64,000 nucleotides of DNA from positions 1,187,001 through 1,251,000 of the forward strand of contig CAJHZI010000517.1 of assembly GCA_905160935.1 (NCBI GenBank). Reading direction: 5' to 3'. The notes under the pieces were generated by a model that was given only the letters and a program-made list of their open reading frames with translations, was not told the origin of the DNA and ran no database searches. The stretch is from Enchytraeus crypticus (lineage: Eukaryota; Annelida; Clitellata; Enchytraeida; Enchytraeidae). The translations under genes and the position numbers were made by a program. Of this stretch, positions 10,441-21,850 are shown in pieces (position 1 is the stretch's first letter; each line of letters opens with the position of its first letter).

Positions 10441-13305
10441 CTCCCTTTTGGAATAAGCCTTTTCGTAATAAGTAATAAATAAATCTATTATAGTCCACTT
10501 TGTAATTTGCTATTTAGGTCGTTAGTTTGTTAGTTAATTGAATACCTATCATTTCACTTTTTATTTTTAAAGTTCGTTGAATTGAAAGCTTGTCCCATAT
10601 TTCTAGTATTATATAAAAACGTTGAGGTATGCTCAAGACAATTTCTACGTTCATTAATCAATGGGCCTATAATTTGTTGTCAAAAATAATTGCAATAATA
10701 TATAATTTCTATGATAAAAATCATAATTTCCAATCTTGAAACTTCTTGAAATAGCCGTATTTATCGCCTTAACTGTTCAAAAACTGGTTCTATAGCTTGC
10801 AGGCACACATTGGCTTAGGTCCTGTGTGGGATAAATCTACCAACATAAAGCTTGTAGAGTAAATGATGTTTAAAGTTTTGCAACAGAATTATGGGCCGCA
10901 CGAGAAATATTGAGCGGAACTTTGAAAGATTTTCTTGTGAATTGAGCATCGATGCAAGAAATTACGCTCTGAAATGAGTCCATCGACCAATAGATCACTT
11001 GCCCACAAGTAAACGCAAGCACAGGGGCTGCTGTTGGAAAATTAATTTCCTTCAATTTAAGCTATAGTATAATATTTGGTCCGATTCATACATTGTTTGA
11101 GAATTTTAGTACCTCGCTTAGTATTTTACATAAATATATCTTTTACGTTAGCCAAAATAGATTATAGTCTATTTCATGGGATAAAAAAGGTTTATTTGAG
11201 AACTGTTTCAACTGAATACACTGTCCAACACTTTCCTGCTCATGTCTTGGAATACCTAATTTAGAATTGAAGAATAAAACGGAATAAGCTCACGTCTAGA
11301 TCCTATATAATTATACAAACTATATAACTATAAATACAACTAACTATTTCCCTGTTTGGTCTTTGCCACTAAAAAGTAGATAAACTGCCTCTGGAATTTC
11401 CCTTTGTGAAAGAATTAACTTGTTGCTCCAAAAAGTGCTCTTTATGGAGCTTTTAAGCAGACTCTGTGTGTGAATATGGGCATTGGACGTGCCACTTGAC
11501 AGAATAAGGGAAAGAGAGCTATGTAACTATTCCAATTAAATGTAATATTAGTGATTAGTGAATTCAATAAATGTCGTAGTTAAATCTCAATATTCATGTG
11601 CATGTTATTGTAAAGTTAGCCAAATAAATTATTAAGCTCTTTGGCAGGAACGTTTAGACACTTTCACTATTTTACAGAGACATAAGTCAGTGTCATTGGT
11701 TGTAGAAATGCTTCCGATCATTTATCGGATTAGGCCTAAGGCTTATTATTATTATTATTTGAGATGTTTAACTGGAAAATTTGCTTTGCATTTGGATATT
11801 ACTCCATTATGGCACATTTTATTATGTCAATCACATTATACAAATAACTTCAAAATCAACATACAAAATCCACTTTAAATAACATTCAAGTTTCAAATTT
11901 AATGCATTAATTTCTATGTTGCTAGTTAAACTGGATTGAGTTGAATTTTAATCTAGTATTGTCTCCTAAACTCTCTTACACTGACAAACCATTAACAAAA
12001 TTTTGTATAATCAATCTTCATTATAGGTTCAAGTTGACCGAGCCACCATTTGAACACAAATGAACCTACTCTATGAATCAATTTTCTGAACGAACTTTAC
12101 AGTGACCTACTCGCTTTTGTTTCAAAAGAAACAGATGGACTCTGCAGCAGTTTACTCAAAATGTTCTGCCCTACCTATGCCTGGCTCAGTGCATTCATGC
12201 GCCCATGTCTGCTACTGTAGCTCAGTGCTGCAGTACTATGATCACTGTCGCTCTGTGATCATTCATAAACCCAGTAGAGGTGCAGAAAACTAAAAACTAT
12301 TTATACATCTCTTAATATAGGTTCAATTCTATATTCAATTAGTAACTAGGTGCCCATTGATTTGATTCTTAATATACACGTATTTAGCGTTATTTTATAT
12401 GTATAATCTTAGATACTGATTGCTCAGTTTCATTTGGTATACTTTATTGCATTAGTAACATTCTAAAGATTTTCCAAAAAATTAAGTAAAATTTACGGAA
12501 ATATAGTTTTAGAATAAGAAAATTACTAAAAATGCTTACCAATTGCAGTAAATGGAATTGAGAGTCTGGGCCTAGGTAAGCAGCGCTATTATCCAGCATC
12601 ACCATTAATTCAAGGCGAAAGTTACAATAGCAAAATTATCTATATATATCTGTTTATATTTTTATTATTTGACACGGATCATAAAAATGCGACAATCCTT
12701 TAAAATTAACCTTAACTGTGTACTCGCATAGGCTACACATTTAATTGAAAAACAATGATCTTGGATATCGTAATGAAATTAGTTATATCATGATTGTCCA
12801 AAAAACAATTAAAAATAATTTTGTGAAAGAATTACAAATATATTAATAAAAATTTAAATTCAGCTTAAAATGTCACTCAAATGATGAAGAAATAATAAAT
12901 GCTGTAAGATACATTCTTGCAATCATAATGAGCTTGTCATCCGATTAGATGTTCAGTTCTCATTAATGGATGCTTGGCTATAGGGTGCAATAAACGGATA
13001 TATGTTGCAGTTTTACTTCATTTTATATGACTAAAGGATTTTTACTTTGCGGAATTTTCTCCTTCAGTTTTTAAGGACATTAAATGTTTAATTTTCAATT
13101 GGCTAGAATTTCGTTGAACTCCCATGCTTTCACGGACCCAGAATTCAAATAACGCCACAATTGAAAGAAATTTGAAAAGAAGCGTTTTTCTGGTTAAGTT
13201 CAATTTAAGTGATAACAGGGCCAAATAGTCACAATTCCTTCCAATTTTTCTAGACCAGCCTAGTTGCTACTATATGGGATCTTAACAGCGATAATCAACG
13301 TTCCT
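10438..13305. other. No recognisable gene
   Basis: Nothing identifiable. An open frame of 61 codons at 10,870-11,055 (-) shows no family signature. Confidence 0.5.
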
Positions 13306-13412
13306 CTCTCTTAGTGCACTGTCTACTGGCAGGTCCATAGTATATAACGCCACAACTCTTCTCTTTGTCTTTCGTTTTCCTCTTCATGTCCACATACGAG
13401 CGGATCTTTAAA
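13306..13412 (-). mobile_element. LINE family 1, short 3'-end fragment
   Basis: The minus strand carries the family end GTTATATACTATGGACCTGCC followed by AGTAGACAGTGCACTAAGAG, preceded by a GATCCGCTCGTATGTGGACATGA-like stretch. This matches the 3' end of the copy at 28,100-28,222. Only about 100 bp remain. Confidence 0.7.
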
Positions 13413-13529
13413 TCAGTAACATTCCTTTATATATATGATACTAATACAATTTTCCATCCTATGGGTCCCTGATGAACTTGTGTCTCTTGGATCCCACTTG
13501 GGATCTTTTCCTTTTTAAATGCTTCTCAT

Positions 13530-13650
13530 CACCGTCATGAAATTGCTTTGTCATGAACTTTTAAATGACTGTTCCTGAGATTGTTGGATCAATTATCGTC
13601 GATCTGATCGGAGAGAAGAAATTTATAATTATAATTTTACGAATAAACAG
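13530..13650 (+). mobile_element. tRNA-derived SINE, family A, partial copy
   Basis: The ordered blocks GTCATGAACTTTTAAATGAC, CCTGAGATTGTTGGATCAATT and GATCTGATCGGAGAG match the 6,500 and 31,480 copies. The head and B box are worn. Confidence 0.5.
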
Positions 13651-14750
13651 GTGCTTTGAATGGATAAATTGTTTAAAATAATTTCACCCATGGAGAGACT
13701 CAGGCGCTCGGTCTCCGGTTCTTAGTATTTGTAACTACTGAAGGCGCATATTGTTTCTTCCTGTTAATTTTTCTATTTGTTTCATTTTTGACTAAATTTT
13801 ATGATTGACATATGGTCCACTAGACAGAATATTGTGCAGTGCAACTCCTTATGCGATCTTGTCCGTGAGTTCTACAGTTTGAATTGTGCGGAGCTCAAAA
13901 TGAGTTGAGTACAAATTGAAGTAGCTATTTAATTCAGAAGTGTAGCATAGATTTCATGCATGCGGACTTTGTCTATGGCTTAGAGTTTATAAGAGACTCT
14001 TTGGCTTATACTGAAGTCAGAGAAGGGGACAGTCGTTGAATCTAGTATAGGCAGAGTCGAGTAATTTTTAAAGAATGCAAAATGCCAGTAAATAATTAGA
14101 TCTCTTCTTCTTCCTCTTCTTCTTCTTCTTCCTCAGTGGACTGCCTCTGACAGCTTCAAGGTACATATTCATGCTCAAAATCTGTTTTATCGCTTCATAA
14201 CAGCTCTCCTTAGATCAACAAGTTAATCATTTCAAAGTCTATACCTTATCCATACCTTATGTAGCCTATAGCCTAAGAAAATTATTGCTTCTGCGGTGGT
14301 TTGGCTTTGTCATTCTCAATTAGATGGATTAATTGCCATTAATTAGATCTAATTAAACTTATTTCCTGAGGGGAAAAGGGTAAAATGACAGCAAAGACAT
14401 TAACGAGAGGTGGGATTCAATTTCACTCGTGAAGGGAAGATCGATCTTGATTTAGTTCACCATCAACCTGCCTGAAACCCTGTTGTCGTCCACTCTGCGC
14501 CTGGATTTACCAGACTTGCCGAAGTACCATTATAGATAAATATTTAACAACCGAGGACCTGACTTTAACCTGTGCATTGAGCAATCGTGGATTTCCTTCT
14601 ACTGCTTCATTCTGCATTTCTCTTTTTCTTTCTCTCTTTCCTTCTCTCGTTCTGCTCTCTCTATTTCTCTCTCTAAATATATTTCTCTCATCCTTTTTCT
14701 TTCTATTGCTGCCAATCTCACTCTTCTATCCATATCGTCCGTGAGTTCTA
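13651..14750. other. No recognisable gene; (CTT)n at 14,103-14,135
   Basis: A CTT run is joined to CTCAGTGGACTGCCTCTGACAGC, which resembles the end of a LINE or SINE on the minus strand. CT-rich sequence lies at 14,620-14,720. Nothing else is identifiable. Confidence 0.5.
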
Positions 14751-14751
14751 T

Positions 14752-14820
14752 CTATTGACGTCCCTGACATAATAATTGTACGAACAAACGGACGTTAAAC
14801 TTTTATTATTTATTATTATG
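14752..14820 (+). mobile_element. CR1/L2-like LINE 3' tail fragment
   Basis: GACGTCCCTGACAT, then ACGGACGTTAAACTTTTATT and an (ATT)n tail, match the 3' terminus of the nested LINE at 8,757-8,850, in the opposite orientation. Only the last 65 bp or so are present. Confidence 0.6.
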
Positions 14821-15718
14821 ACTCGTTGATTTTTCCTTTCTGTTTAGACATTTTTTAATATGTACAATTTTACTCTATTTTTTAAAATGTTATATAATTC
14901 TCATTCATTTTCAATTTTCAAATGTTTAGGCAGGAGTTTATGAAGAGATTTTCAATACCTGAAATTTCATTGACTTTTTGTCACTGTCATATTTTTACAA
15001 TTCCCTTAAAAATTGTAGCTAACATGATGTGAATCCTGTAAAGAAGTGCCCATAGAGAAGAATATACGTGTAAAGTTGTGATTGCATTACTCTGCCTGAC
15101 TTAATTTACTTTTATCATTACGCAATTGCAAATCAAATATAAGCCTACTGTGGTCCCTTACAATGAGCACATTTGTCAGTCAGGCATCGAAGAGGAATGG
15201 ACATTCAAAAGTCTCAAAGTCTGTCAAATAAGGACAAATGTGGAATTTAGCCTGGATTTGAAAGTTTCTTTACGTGCATAAGAGTTAATCTCAATAAGCA
15301 GGTAGCTCCAACTTACAGGTGGTTTATTAATTGGAACATTTGTCTGCCTATTCAAACTTCTTTTAATTAAATAATAATATTAACTCAATTTATCGGAAAT
15401 TTTTCTAAAGATGAAATAACTATTTATTTTTGGTTTAACGATGAATAATATTAAAGGAAACCCATGGAGGTCAGTACCGCAAGAACGATATCAAGGACAA
15501 TGGAAGGGTTTATATAAGGAGATTAATGAATTAAGAAGATTTGAATAATAAATTACTAATAATAATATAATAATAATATTACTATTATTATTAATTTTTG
15601 TAAATCAATGTTCATAGTAAATTTGAAATGTTCGCCTCACGTAATTAGCTGATTACAGACATATAAACTTTCAGAGATTTTACAGATTAAGCAATTATTC
15701 GCATCAGTGGCATAAACA
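14821..15718. other. No recognisable gene
   Basis: AT-rich; an (ATA)n/(ATT)n stretch at 15,541-15,596 forms a weak palindrome. Nothing else is identifiable. Confidence 0.5.
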
Positions 15719-15741
15719 GTCAGTTGTCTAAACAACTGACA
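15719..15741. repeat. Short perfect hairpin
   Basis: GTCAGTTGT and ACAACTGAC pair around the loop CTAA, about 40 bp upstream of a TATA box. The role is unknown; it could be a bound site or chance. Confidence 0.4.
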
Positions 15742-15780
15742 GGGACGGTTTGAAATCTGGTGCGGATTATGTAATATAAG

Positions 15781-15787
15781 TATAAAA
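15781..15787 (+). promoter_or_regulatory. Possible TATA box
   Basis: TATAAAA lies 23 bp before an ATG that opens a hydrophobic N-terminal reading frame. Such heptamers are common in AT-rich DNA, and the usual 25-30 bp spacing would put the transcription start almost at the ATG, so support is weak. Confidence 0.2.
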
Positions 15788-15809
15788 CAGACAAGGATTT
15801 ATATTCATC

Positions 15810-15927
15810 ATGCAAGAGCTCAAGAAATTAAATTTATTTGCACCTGGAGCCCTCTGTCCCCACATGCTCATCACTGCTCTTTTCTTACTCGGCACTGTAT
15901 CGAAGAGTCTGCTACAGCAACTAGGGG
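15810..15927 (+). CDS. Possible first exon of an unrecognised host gene
   Basis: An ATG opens 39 codons with a hydrophobic N-terminal stretch (residues about 15-28, PGALCPHMLITALFLLG) that could act as a signal peptide or membrane anchor. The frame meets GG|GTGAGT at 15,928, a near-consensus splice donor, which would leave the exon in phase 1. Beyond the donor the frame runs into CT-rich low-complexity sequence typical of intron. A TATA-like box lies upstream. No family is recognised and no downstream exon was found, so this is a weak inference from signals that can occur by chance. Confidence 0.22.
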
Positions 15928-15929
15928 GT

Positions 15930-16590
15930 GAGTTGTCTCTCTATCCCATTTCCTCCCTCTATGTCTCTTCTTGTCTCCCTCTCTCTATCTCTCTCTATAT
16001 ATCTTCCTCCACTATTTCTCTCGTTAATTTTTGTTTCAAAGAATAAGCCCATGGCACACATTATTACTCACTGTTCTGCCATCGCGCAAACTAAAGAGTA
16101 ATATGTGAATCAGCTATTTGACTCATCGCAAGACCTTTGCTTAACGTAGCTTAACCTTTAGCTTGTTAGAAATATGGCTTCAGGAGTTATTTTAAATTCC
16201 CTTTCTTACTATAGCCGCAAGAAATGTCTATTACCTAAAATTATCTTGAAATTCAAATCTGTCCCTAACAACCCGTTAACTAACTTCTGGACATCCCATT
16301 TACAGACTGAAAGTCGAATGTTAAATTCTACTTCAGCTTTTTACGCATAAAGTGATGGACGGTACATGGGCATGCAGAGCACGAGGTTGTAGATACAGTA
16401 AGTAGCCAGAGAGCATCCTGTGTTCAACGTTAAATTGAATCAGAGCGCCTCTAACGAGCCCGCTCTTTATCCCGCTCACAGTCGCTGCTGTTTCTACAAA
16501 TCTAATCGCTCGTTCTCCTGCACAGAGCACCGTAGACCGGACTGAAGTCTGGAAAAAATAGGCTAAACATTCTCTTCTGATTTATAATGT
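15930..16590. other. No recognisable gene
   Basis: CT-rich sequence to about 16,025. A slightly GC-richer stretch at 16,340-16,540 has an open minus frame of 65 codons with no family signature. Confidence 0.5.
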
Positions 16591-16599
16591 AATGTATAT

Positions 16600-17283
16600 A
16601 TATATATATATATTTCATTTATCATACGCACATGATATCACAATTGGCATACACAATCAATAGACAGTTAGAGCGCATGAACGGAAATAAAGGCCCACAA
16701 GTGGCACTTACATATTCCGAATTTAAATAAAATTAAAATAAAATAAAAAATACAAATATTTCCATTAATTATTATTTAGGTTCAATAAAATCATTAGTGT
16801 AGGCCATAATTATCTACCAAGATAAATTTAGCGGAACTTGTAATATCATTATTACGACCTTCAACAATAGATCTATACACGCATAAATATCTGCACACAA
16901 TGACAATTAAACGTACAACTTAGGTCCAGCATTTAATCTACACATACAATATTATAAAAACGGTTAAAGCACTAGAATACTTACGACAGTTAAGAGTTAG
17001 ATTCTTTGATAGGAAAAAGAAGATAAAAGAATGATATAAAGCAATCACCTTAACTCTTTACGTATTTGCTTACATTAATACCCTCCAGACACCTTTTAAA
17101 TGAGTTTAGGGAAGACGCATTTACAACATTAGAGGGTAGGGAATTCCAACAAGAAATGCATCGGTTTTTGAAATGATATCTTTCAGCATAAAAATAAAAT
17201 TTATTCATGTTTAAACTTGAACCATTATTTCTTGTTACCCCGTTTTTGAAAACAAAAAAACTCATCACTAGGTAGGTCAACAC

Positions 17284-17286
<3 letters not shown>
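16600..17286 (-). mobile_element. CR1-like LINE fragment, ORF2 C-terminus plus 3' UTR
   Basis: On the minus strand, from about 17,285 to 17,050, the frame reads KNGVTRNNGSSLNMNKF, FKNRCISCWNSLPSNVV and NASSLNSFKRCLEGI. The pattern (F.NR...WNSLP..VV.A.SLNSFK..L) is the usual C-terminal end of CR1-like LINE ORF2. The stop is followed by about 440 bp of AT-rich possible 3' UTR running to a TA run near 16,597-16,612. This family differs from the LINE at 36-40 kb. It is 5'-truncated at a TA array. Confidence 0.65.

Positions 17287-17358
<72 letters not shown>
17287..17358. repeat. (TA)n microsatellite
   Basis: About 70 bp of pure TA at the 5' truncation point of the neighbouring LINE fragment. 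Confidence 0.97.
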
Positions 17359-17359
<1 letters not shown>

Positions 17360-17654
17360 ACTTCTTTATTCGTCAACATTTTACAGGAAGAAAAAGAACA
17401 GAAAACAAATCAATCAGCACAAACATGAGAAGTAATATCAAAATAGAAATCATAGTATAACGAAATAGACCACCACCAATAAGACAGTTAGAGGTACAGT
17501 TTATCGGATCAAAATACTCGCTTCAGCTACAAGCGGTGAACCAATTGATATTGTATTCGAAACAAAATTGAGAATTTTTACTTTTCAGTTGAGAGACGTA
17601 GATAAAATATGAAAATTCAAAGTTCTTGTAAAGTTCGAGCCTCTGTAAAATCAA

Positions 17655-17795
17655 TATATTGCTTAATGTCTGGAGCCAGCGGCAATGTAGGTAAGATATC
17701 CGGCCGTACATCAGATCAGTATATTCAAATCCGGGGCTCTCCCGTCGCTGATATCGTTTTCGAGAGATTAAACTGACGTTAACATCAGTTTTACA
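17655..17795 (+). mobile_element. tRNA-derived SINE, family B, copy 1
   Basis: GGAGCCAGCGGCAATGTAGGTAAGA (A-box region) is followed by a worn B box (TTCAAATCCGGG), then CTCCCGTCGCTGATATCGTTTTC and TGACGTTAACATCAG. It matches the copy at 18,945-19,090 along its length. Confidence 0.65.
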
Positions 17796-18360
17796 CTTAT
17801 TCTAGTGTGTCGTAAAATACGATTAATGAGGAGATGAAGAATGCAAAGAGAAATTAAATCTCAGGCTTTGAGCTATTTGCTTCTCTAAAAATTAGGCAAT
17901 AGAGTTCACAAAGGACAACAATGGATTAACTTGATAGGAGCTTAGGCCTATGAATATATTCCTATCATTTGATCGAATCTTAGCGTTTATAATGACTTTT
18001 GTTAATGATGACACTTGTTAATAATGACTTTTGACTGTGTTATGAGTGGCTGTAGAAAATCATGAAAGAGCGCTTGATCCAAATATTGCTGGACGATTAT
18101 CGTAACGCTACAATATAATTTGGAACTTAATGTAGCATTGAATTTACTTGTTCGTATTCAGCAGATTCTGAGCTAAACTTGCTCAAACCGATTGTCAACG
18201 TCTGTGAGCATACCTCGCGCAGCTGTTCAGCAATGATTCAATCAATCAGTGTAGATTTAACGTCGACTTAAATACACTGAAGAAAATACATTAGCAGATT
18301 ATCAAGCTTTTTAATATGCAAAATGTGCAAGGCTTAACAAGTTTGCATATTGCTTATATG
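17796..18360. other. No recognisable gene
   Basis: Nothing identifiable. Confidence 0.5.
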
Positions 18361-18570
18361 CATATTACAAGTGGCCTGGGTTCAAAGCCCAGGTCAGCCG
18401 AGTAATGATTGGATATCATGGGCCCTTGGGCCCATGGAAGGTTAATCTTGTATCGGAGCTTGCTGTCGATTGGCGCTATCAATAGCAAAGATATGATTAA
18501 TCATGGAAAGGATTCATAATAACCTGCCAGGAACCTGTAAAGCAGTCTCGAAGACCAGACAAGGGCCATT
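18361..18570 (+). repeat. tRNA-like B box and possible SINE body
   Basis: GGGTTCAAAGCCCAGGTCAGCC resembles a B box with its T-arm stem. It is followed by the palindrome ATGGGCCCTTGGGCCCAT near 18,418-18,436 and GC-richer sequence to about 18,570. No second copy was found in the window, so family status is uncertain. Confidence 0.35.
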
Positions 18571-18944
18571 ACACCGCTAAAGAAATTGTCGGAGGTTATT
18601 TTTATTACTATCATTGCTTGATGTATTCTTTGAGAGATGAGGAATTACACAGGAGCGTAGTATCTTAAGCTAGACTATGCAATATAGAGTCTCCAAGATA
18701 TAAACTATAAATATTTTTGCAATTTGCTATGTCCAGAAAGTCATTGATTTTTGTGACTAAGTTTGGCCTATCCTTGCAGTGAATTAAACCATTTTATATA
18801 ATACACCTTGAAAGAGCAACAAAAGGAAATTGTATAACAGCCAAAAAAATCGATTTCTAGTGTAAAAAATAGTAAATCTCCCTGCATAGCTAAAAAGAAT
18901 ATCATTGGCAACGTGTACTAATGTGTTAGTGTCCGACATAACCC
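18571..18944. other. No recognisable gene
   Basis: Nothing identifiable. Confidence 0.5.
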
Positions 18945-19090
18945 TTGGCTGGAGCCAGTGGCGATGTCGGTAAGTTATTCGACCGCGGATCAGTATGTGC
19001 GGGGTTCAAATCCTCGGCTCGCCCGTCATTGACAGTGCTTTCGACTAAGAAAATTGACGTTAACATTAGCTTTACCAGCTTTACCATAGC
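18945..19090 (+). mobile_element. tRNA-derived SINE, family B, copy 2
   Basis: A-box region GGCTGGAGCCAGTGGCGATG then TCGGTAAG, a B box GGGGTTCAAATCCTC, then GGCTCGCCCGTCATTGACAG and TTGACGTTAACATTAG. The better preserved of the two family B copies; same strand as copy 1, about 1.3 kb away. Confidence 0.7.
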
Positions 19091-19575
19091 GAGAGTTCGT
19101 GGCTCAGAAGTTGTCCGTCATGCGCAAAATGTTGTTTCTCTGTAATCTCGCTTGTTATTTGTCAAAATTATATATATAAATTGAAAATGGATTAATGTTG
19201 ATGAATACTTAATCACAAAATTATCAAATTGTCAGCTGCCAACACGGAGAGTAGCAATTATTTAGCCAAGATTCATCTGAGGGGGAGGCACTTTAAACTT
19301 GGGAGGCACTTTGGGGAGGCACATACTTATTATTATTAAATTGTGTGCACTTATATTTTGTGTATAATGAAAATTTTACATGCCTTCTAAGCTCGGGGGC
19401 ACACGCCCACCTTTTCCCTTCGATATGCTACATCATGCTTATTTATCTTATTTGTAAATTATATAATAAATTATTTAACCCAATAAACGATACACTGAAA
19501 ACTAGTAATAGTGTACATTTCACGAACATAAAGCTTCATGTGTTAGACACCTACGTTCGTGTGTACGGGAAAAAG
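19091..19575. other. No recognisable gene
   Basis: Includes a local repeat of GGGAGGCACTTT near 19,282-19,322; nothing else is identifiable. Confidence 0.5.
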
Positions 19576-19576
19576 G

Positions 19577-19652
19577 TACATATATAAAAAATATCGTATA
19601 TATATACGATATACGAAATATCGTATATATATATACGATATATATATATATA

Positions 19653-19747
<95 letters not shown>
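19577..19747. repeat. (TA)n microsatellite with ATATCG palindromes
   Basis: Two ATATCGTATATATATACGATAT-type palindromes at about 19,588-19,642 precede a TA run of about 100 bp. Confidence 0.93.
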
Positions 19748-19750
<3 letters not shown>

Positions 19751-20980
19751 TGTCAAAATGTATTAATCAATTTAGAGAGGCTTCGGTTATGATATAAACA
19801 TTCCTGAAATATATCTCTAGTAAAAATTGACAAAATGCCCTACTCAGTTGCTTGAAACTCGAAAATTAAATAATATTACATAAAGTTACTAAAGTTAATG
19901 TTAGTTAAATTTAAAAAAAACATTTCATCATCGTTGTCATCGCAGAGTACAATATTAATATTTAGATATCTAGCTATCAAAAACAAAATCTTTCATTTTC
20001 TTGTTATCAAATAATATGTGCTCAAATTCAAATTGTTTCAACTTTTATATTTCGTACAAGATTAGAGAAGATTCTGTTGAATTATTGGACCTAGGCAATG
20101 GATTTTAATGCGTGGTCTGGTTGTTAACTATCTGTTTCTATGAGTCCCTGGGTAACTGTGATAACTATAGGGCTTCCTTCTAGATTTATAGAACAGTTCT
20201 TTTACCAAATTCCGATGCTGATCTGAATAGACTTAGATATTATCAGATGGTTGGAGTAGACGAGTGGAATAGGGTTGGAGAGGATGTAGGAATGTTCCAA
20301 TGTTCTCTTTTCCAACTCTTCGAATTCTTCTGCTTTTTGCTAAAAAAAGAGAGTGTTTTTATATTTGAACCATTAACAAAATATTAAAAAGATTAGAACT
20401 ACCAATATTAAATTTTGTTTAGATAGTTAACGATTTTTGAATCAGTCATTAACCAAGTCATATTAATACATGGCATTAGCACGAAAACATGCAAACAAGT
20501 GGACAGGTATACATGTGGACTCATAGATGTATAATTTTGTGGCAGACTGTATGTGTTACAAGTTACAGTCATTATTGTGCACGCTAAAACTCACTTTATC
20601 ATGTTACATATTTTAACGTCTCAGGTTAATAGACTGCACTGTGTTCGATCTCCTTTTCTGTTCAGGTTATACATTTGCTACCTCGGTCTGAAGCTGCATT
20701 ACTGCTTGTAGTCGTACGTCCAGCTAGAGATCTTCTTAACATCCCCTTCTAGTGAAGAACCGAATGTTATATCTGCATTGTCGTTGTCAATGTCATTGTT
20801 GATGACTATAAATATCTGAAGATTCATAAGGTTTTATGGATGTGCTAAGTCAACAAGTTGCTGCCTTAGAAAAAAGCAACGTCGTATACACACCCTATGT
20901 CGTTTAAAATTATGAGAAAAAGTAGACTCTGCTGTTGTTTCCTCTTGCTTACTTCAGTTATTGCTTATAGTTCTTGCTTA
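19748..20980. other. No recognisable gene
   Basis: Nothing identifiable. Confidence 0.5.
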
Positions 20981-20984
20981 TAGT

Positions 20985-21060
20985 CACTTATTTGGCCACT
21001 TACGATACGCTCAGTTAGGCTATAGTTGGTCTATCCTTCAAGATGTGCGATCAACTTGGA
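20985..21060 (+). repeat. SINE-core-like repeat, short copy
   Basis: GGCCACTTACGATACGCTCAG, then GTTGGTCTATCCTTCAAG, resembles the block at 6,905-6,965 and 32,120-32,180. Confidence 0.4.
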
Positions 21061-21243
21061 AGGTCGAGTGCTGCCATTATTGAATAAAAAGCCGGCATGC
21101 AGGTTGAAGATTATTCTTAATCCGCGTTGATAGCAATGTAAGGTATTGCATCGGTTATAAAAGATAGGAATACTTTCGTTTAATAAGAATCATAGAAAGT
21201 AGGAAATAGCGAAAAACAATAAAGGCAACTGAAAACAACCTTC

Positions 21244-21850
21244 CTTTGCCCCAATATAATGAAAGAAGACATTCTTGAGACAATTAGAAGTATGAAAATA
21301 AAAAAGAGGCAGGAATAGATAACGTACTAGCAGCATTTCTGAAAATGATTGAGGGAGATGCATTACCGAAACTTGCGGAATTATGCTTGGAAGTGTACAA
21401 GACTAGTATCTGGACATAGATGATTTCTATTTCTAAATGACTTAATTCTTTTGAGTTTTCAGACTACAGAACAATAAGCTTAATAACACGTTTGTCTAAA
21501 ATCTTATTTAAAATATTAATTAATCGTATTCAGTCAAAATCTGAAGCATTACTGAGTAACTAACAGTTTAGCTTTCTAAAAAGATATGATACAAGAGAAG
21601 CAATAGGAGTTATGAGAGTTAGTGCATAACAAGGGAGATGGTGGTTTGCTAAAGGATGTAATAGAAGGAAGAATCCATGGGAAAAGAGTTAGAAGTAGAT
21701 CAAGCCATATGATGCTGGATGACTAGATAACAATTTGTTGTATAGTGATGAAAAGGAAGGATGACGATAGAATTGGTTGGAAGAGTTATATGCCATGGAC
21801 CTGCCGTTAGGCAGTACACTAGAAGAATATATGATCAATAAATCAGGTAG
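21244..21850 (+). mobile_element. LINE family 1, internally deleted copy
   Basis: The plus strand reads LINE RT upstream motifs (KIKKRQE.DNVLAAF, FSDYRTISLITRLSK), then SKSEALL and TREAIGVMRV, and jumps to the family 3' end (VIEGRIHGKRVR, YMPWTCR, then GGCAGTACACTAG). The middle (the RT catalytic part) is absent. Many frame disruptions; a dead copy. Confidence 0.7.

Noticed and set aside
10870-11055. 61-codon minus-strand frame considered as a host exon
   Set aside because: It has reasonable amino-acid balance but no recognised family, weak splice signals and base composition close to the background.
16333-16530. 65-codon minus-strand frame after a CTCTGTGCAG acceptor-like site
   Set aside because: There is no family signature, no clear donor and no partner exon.
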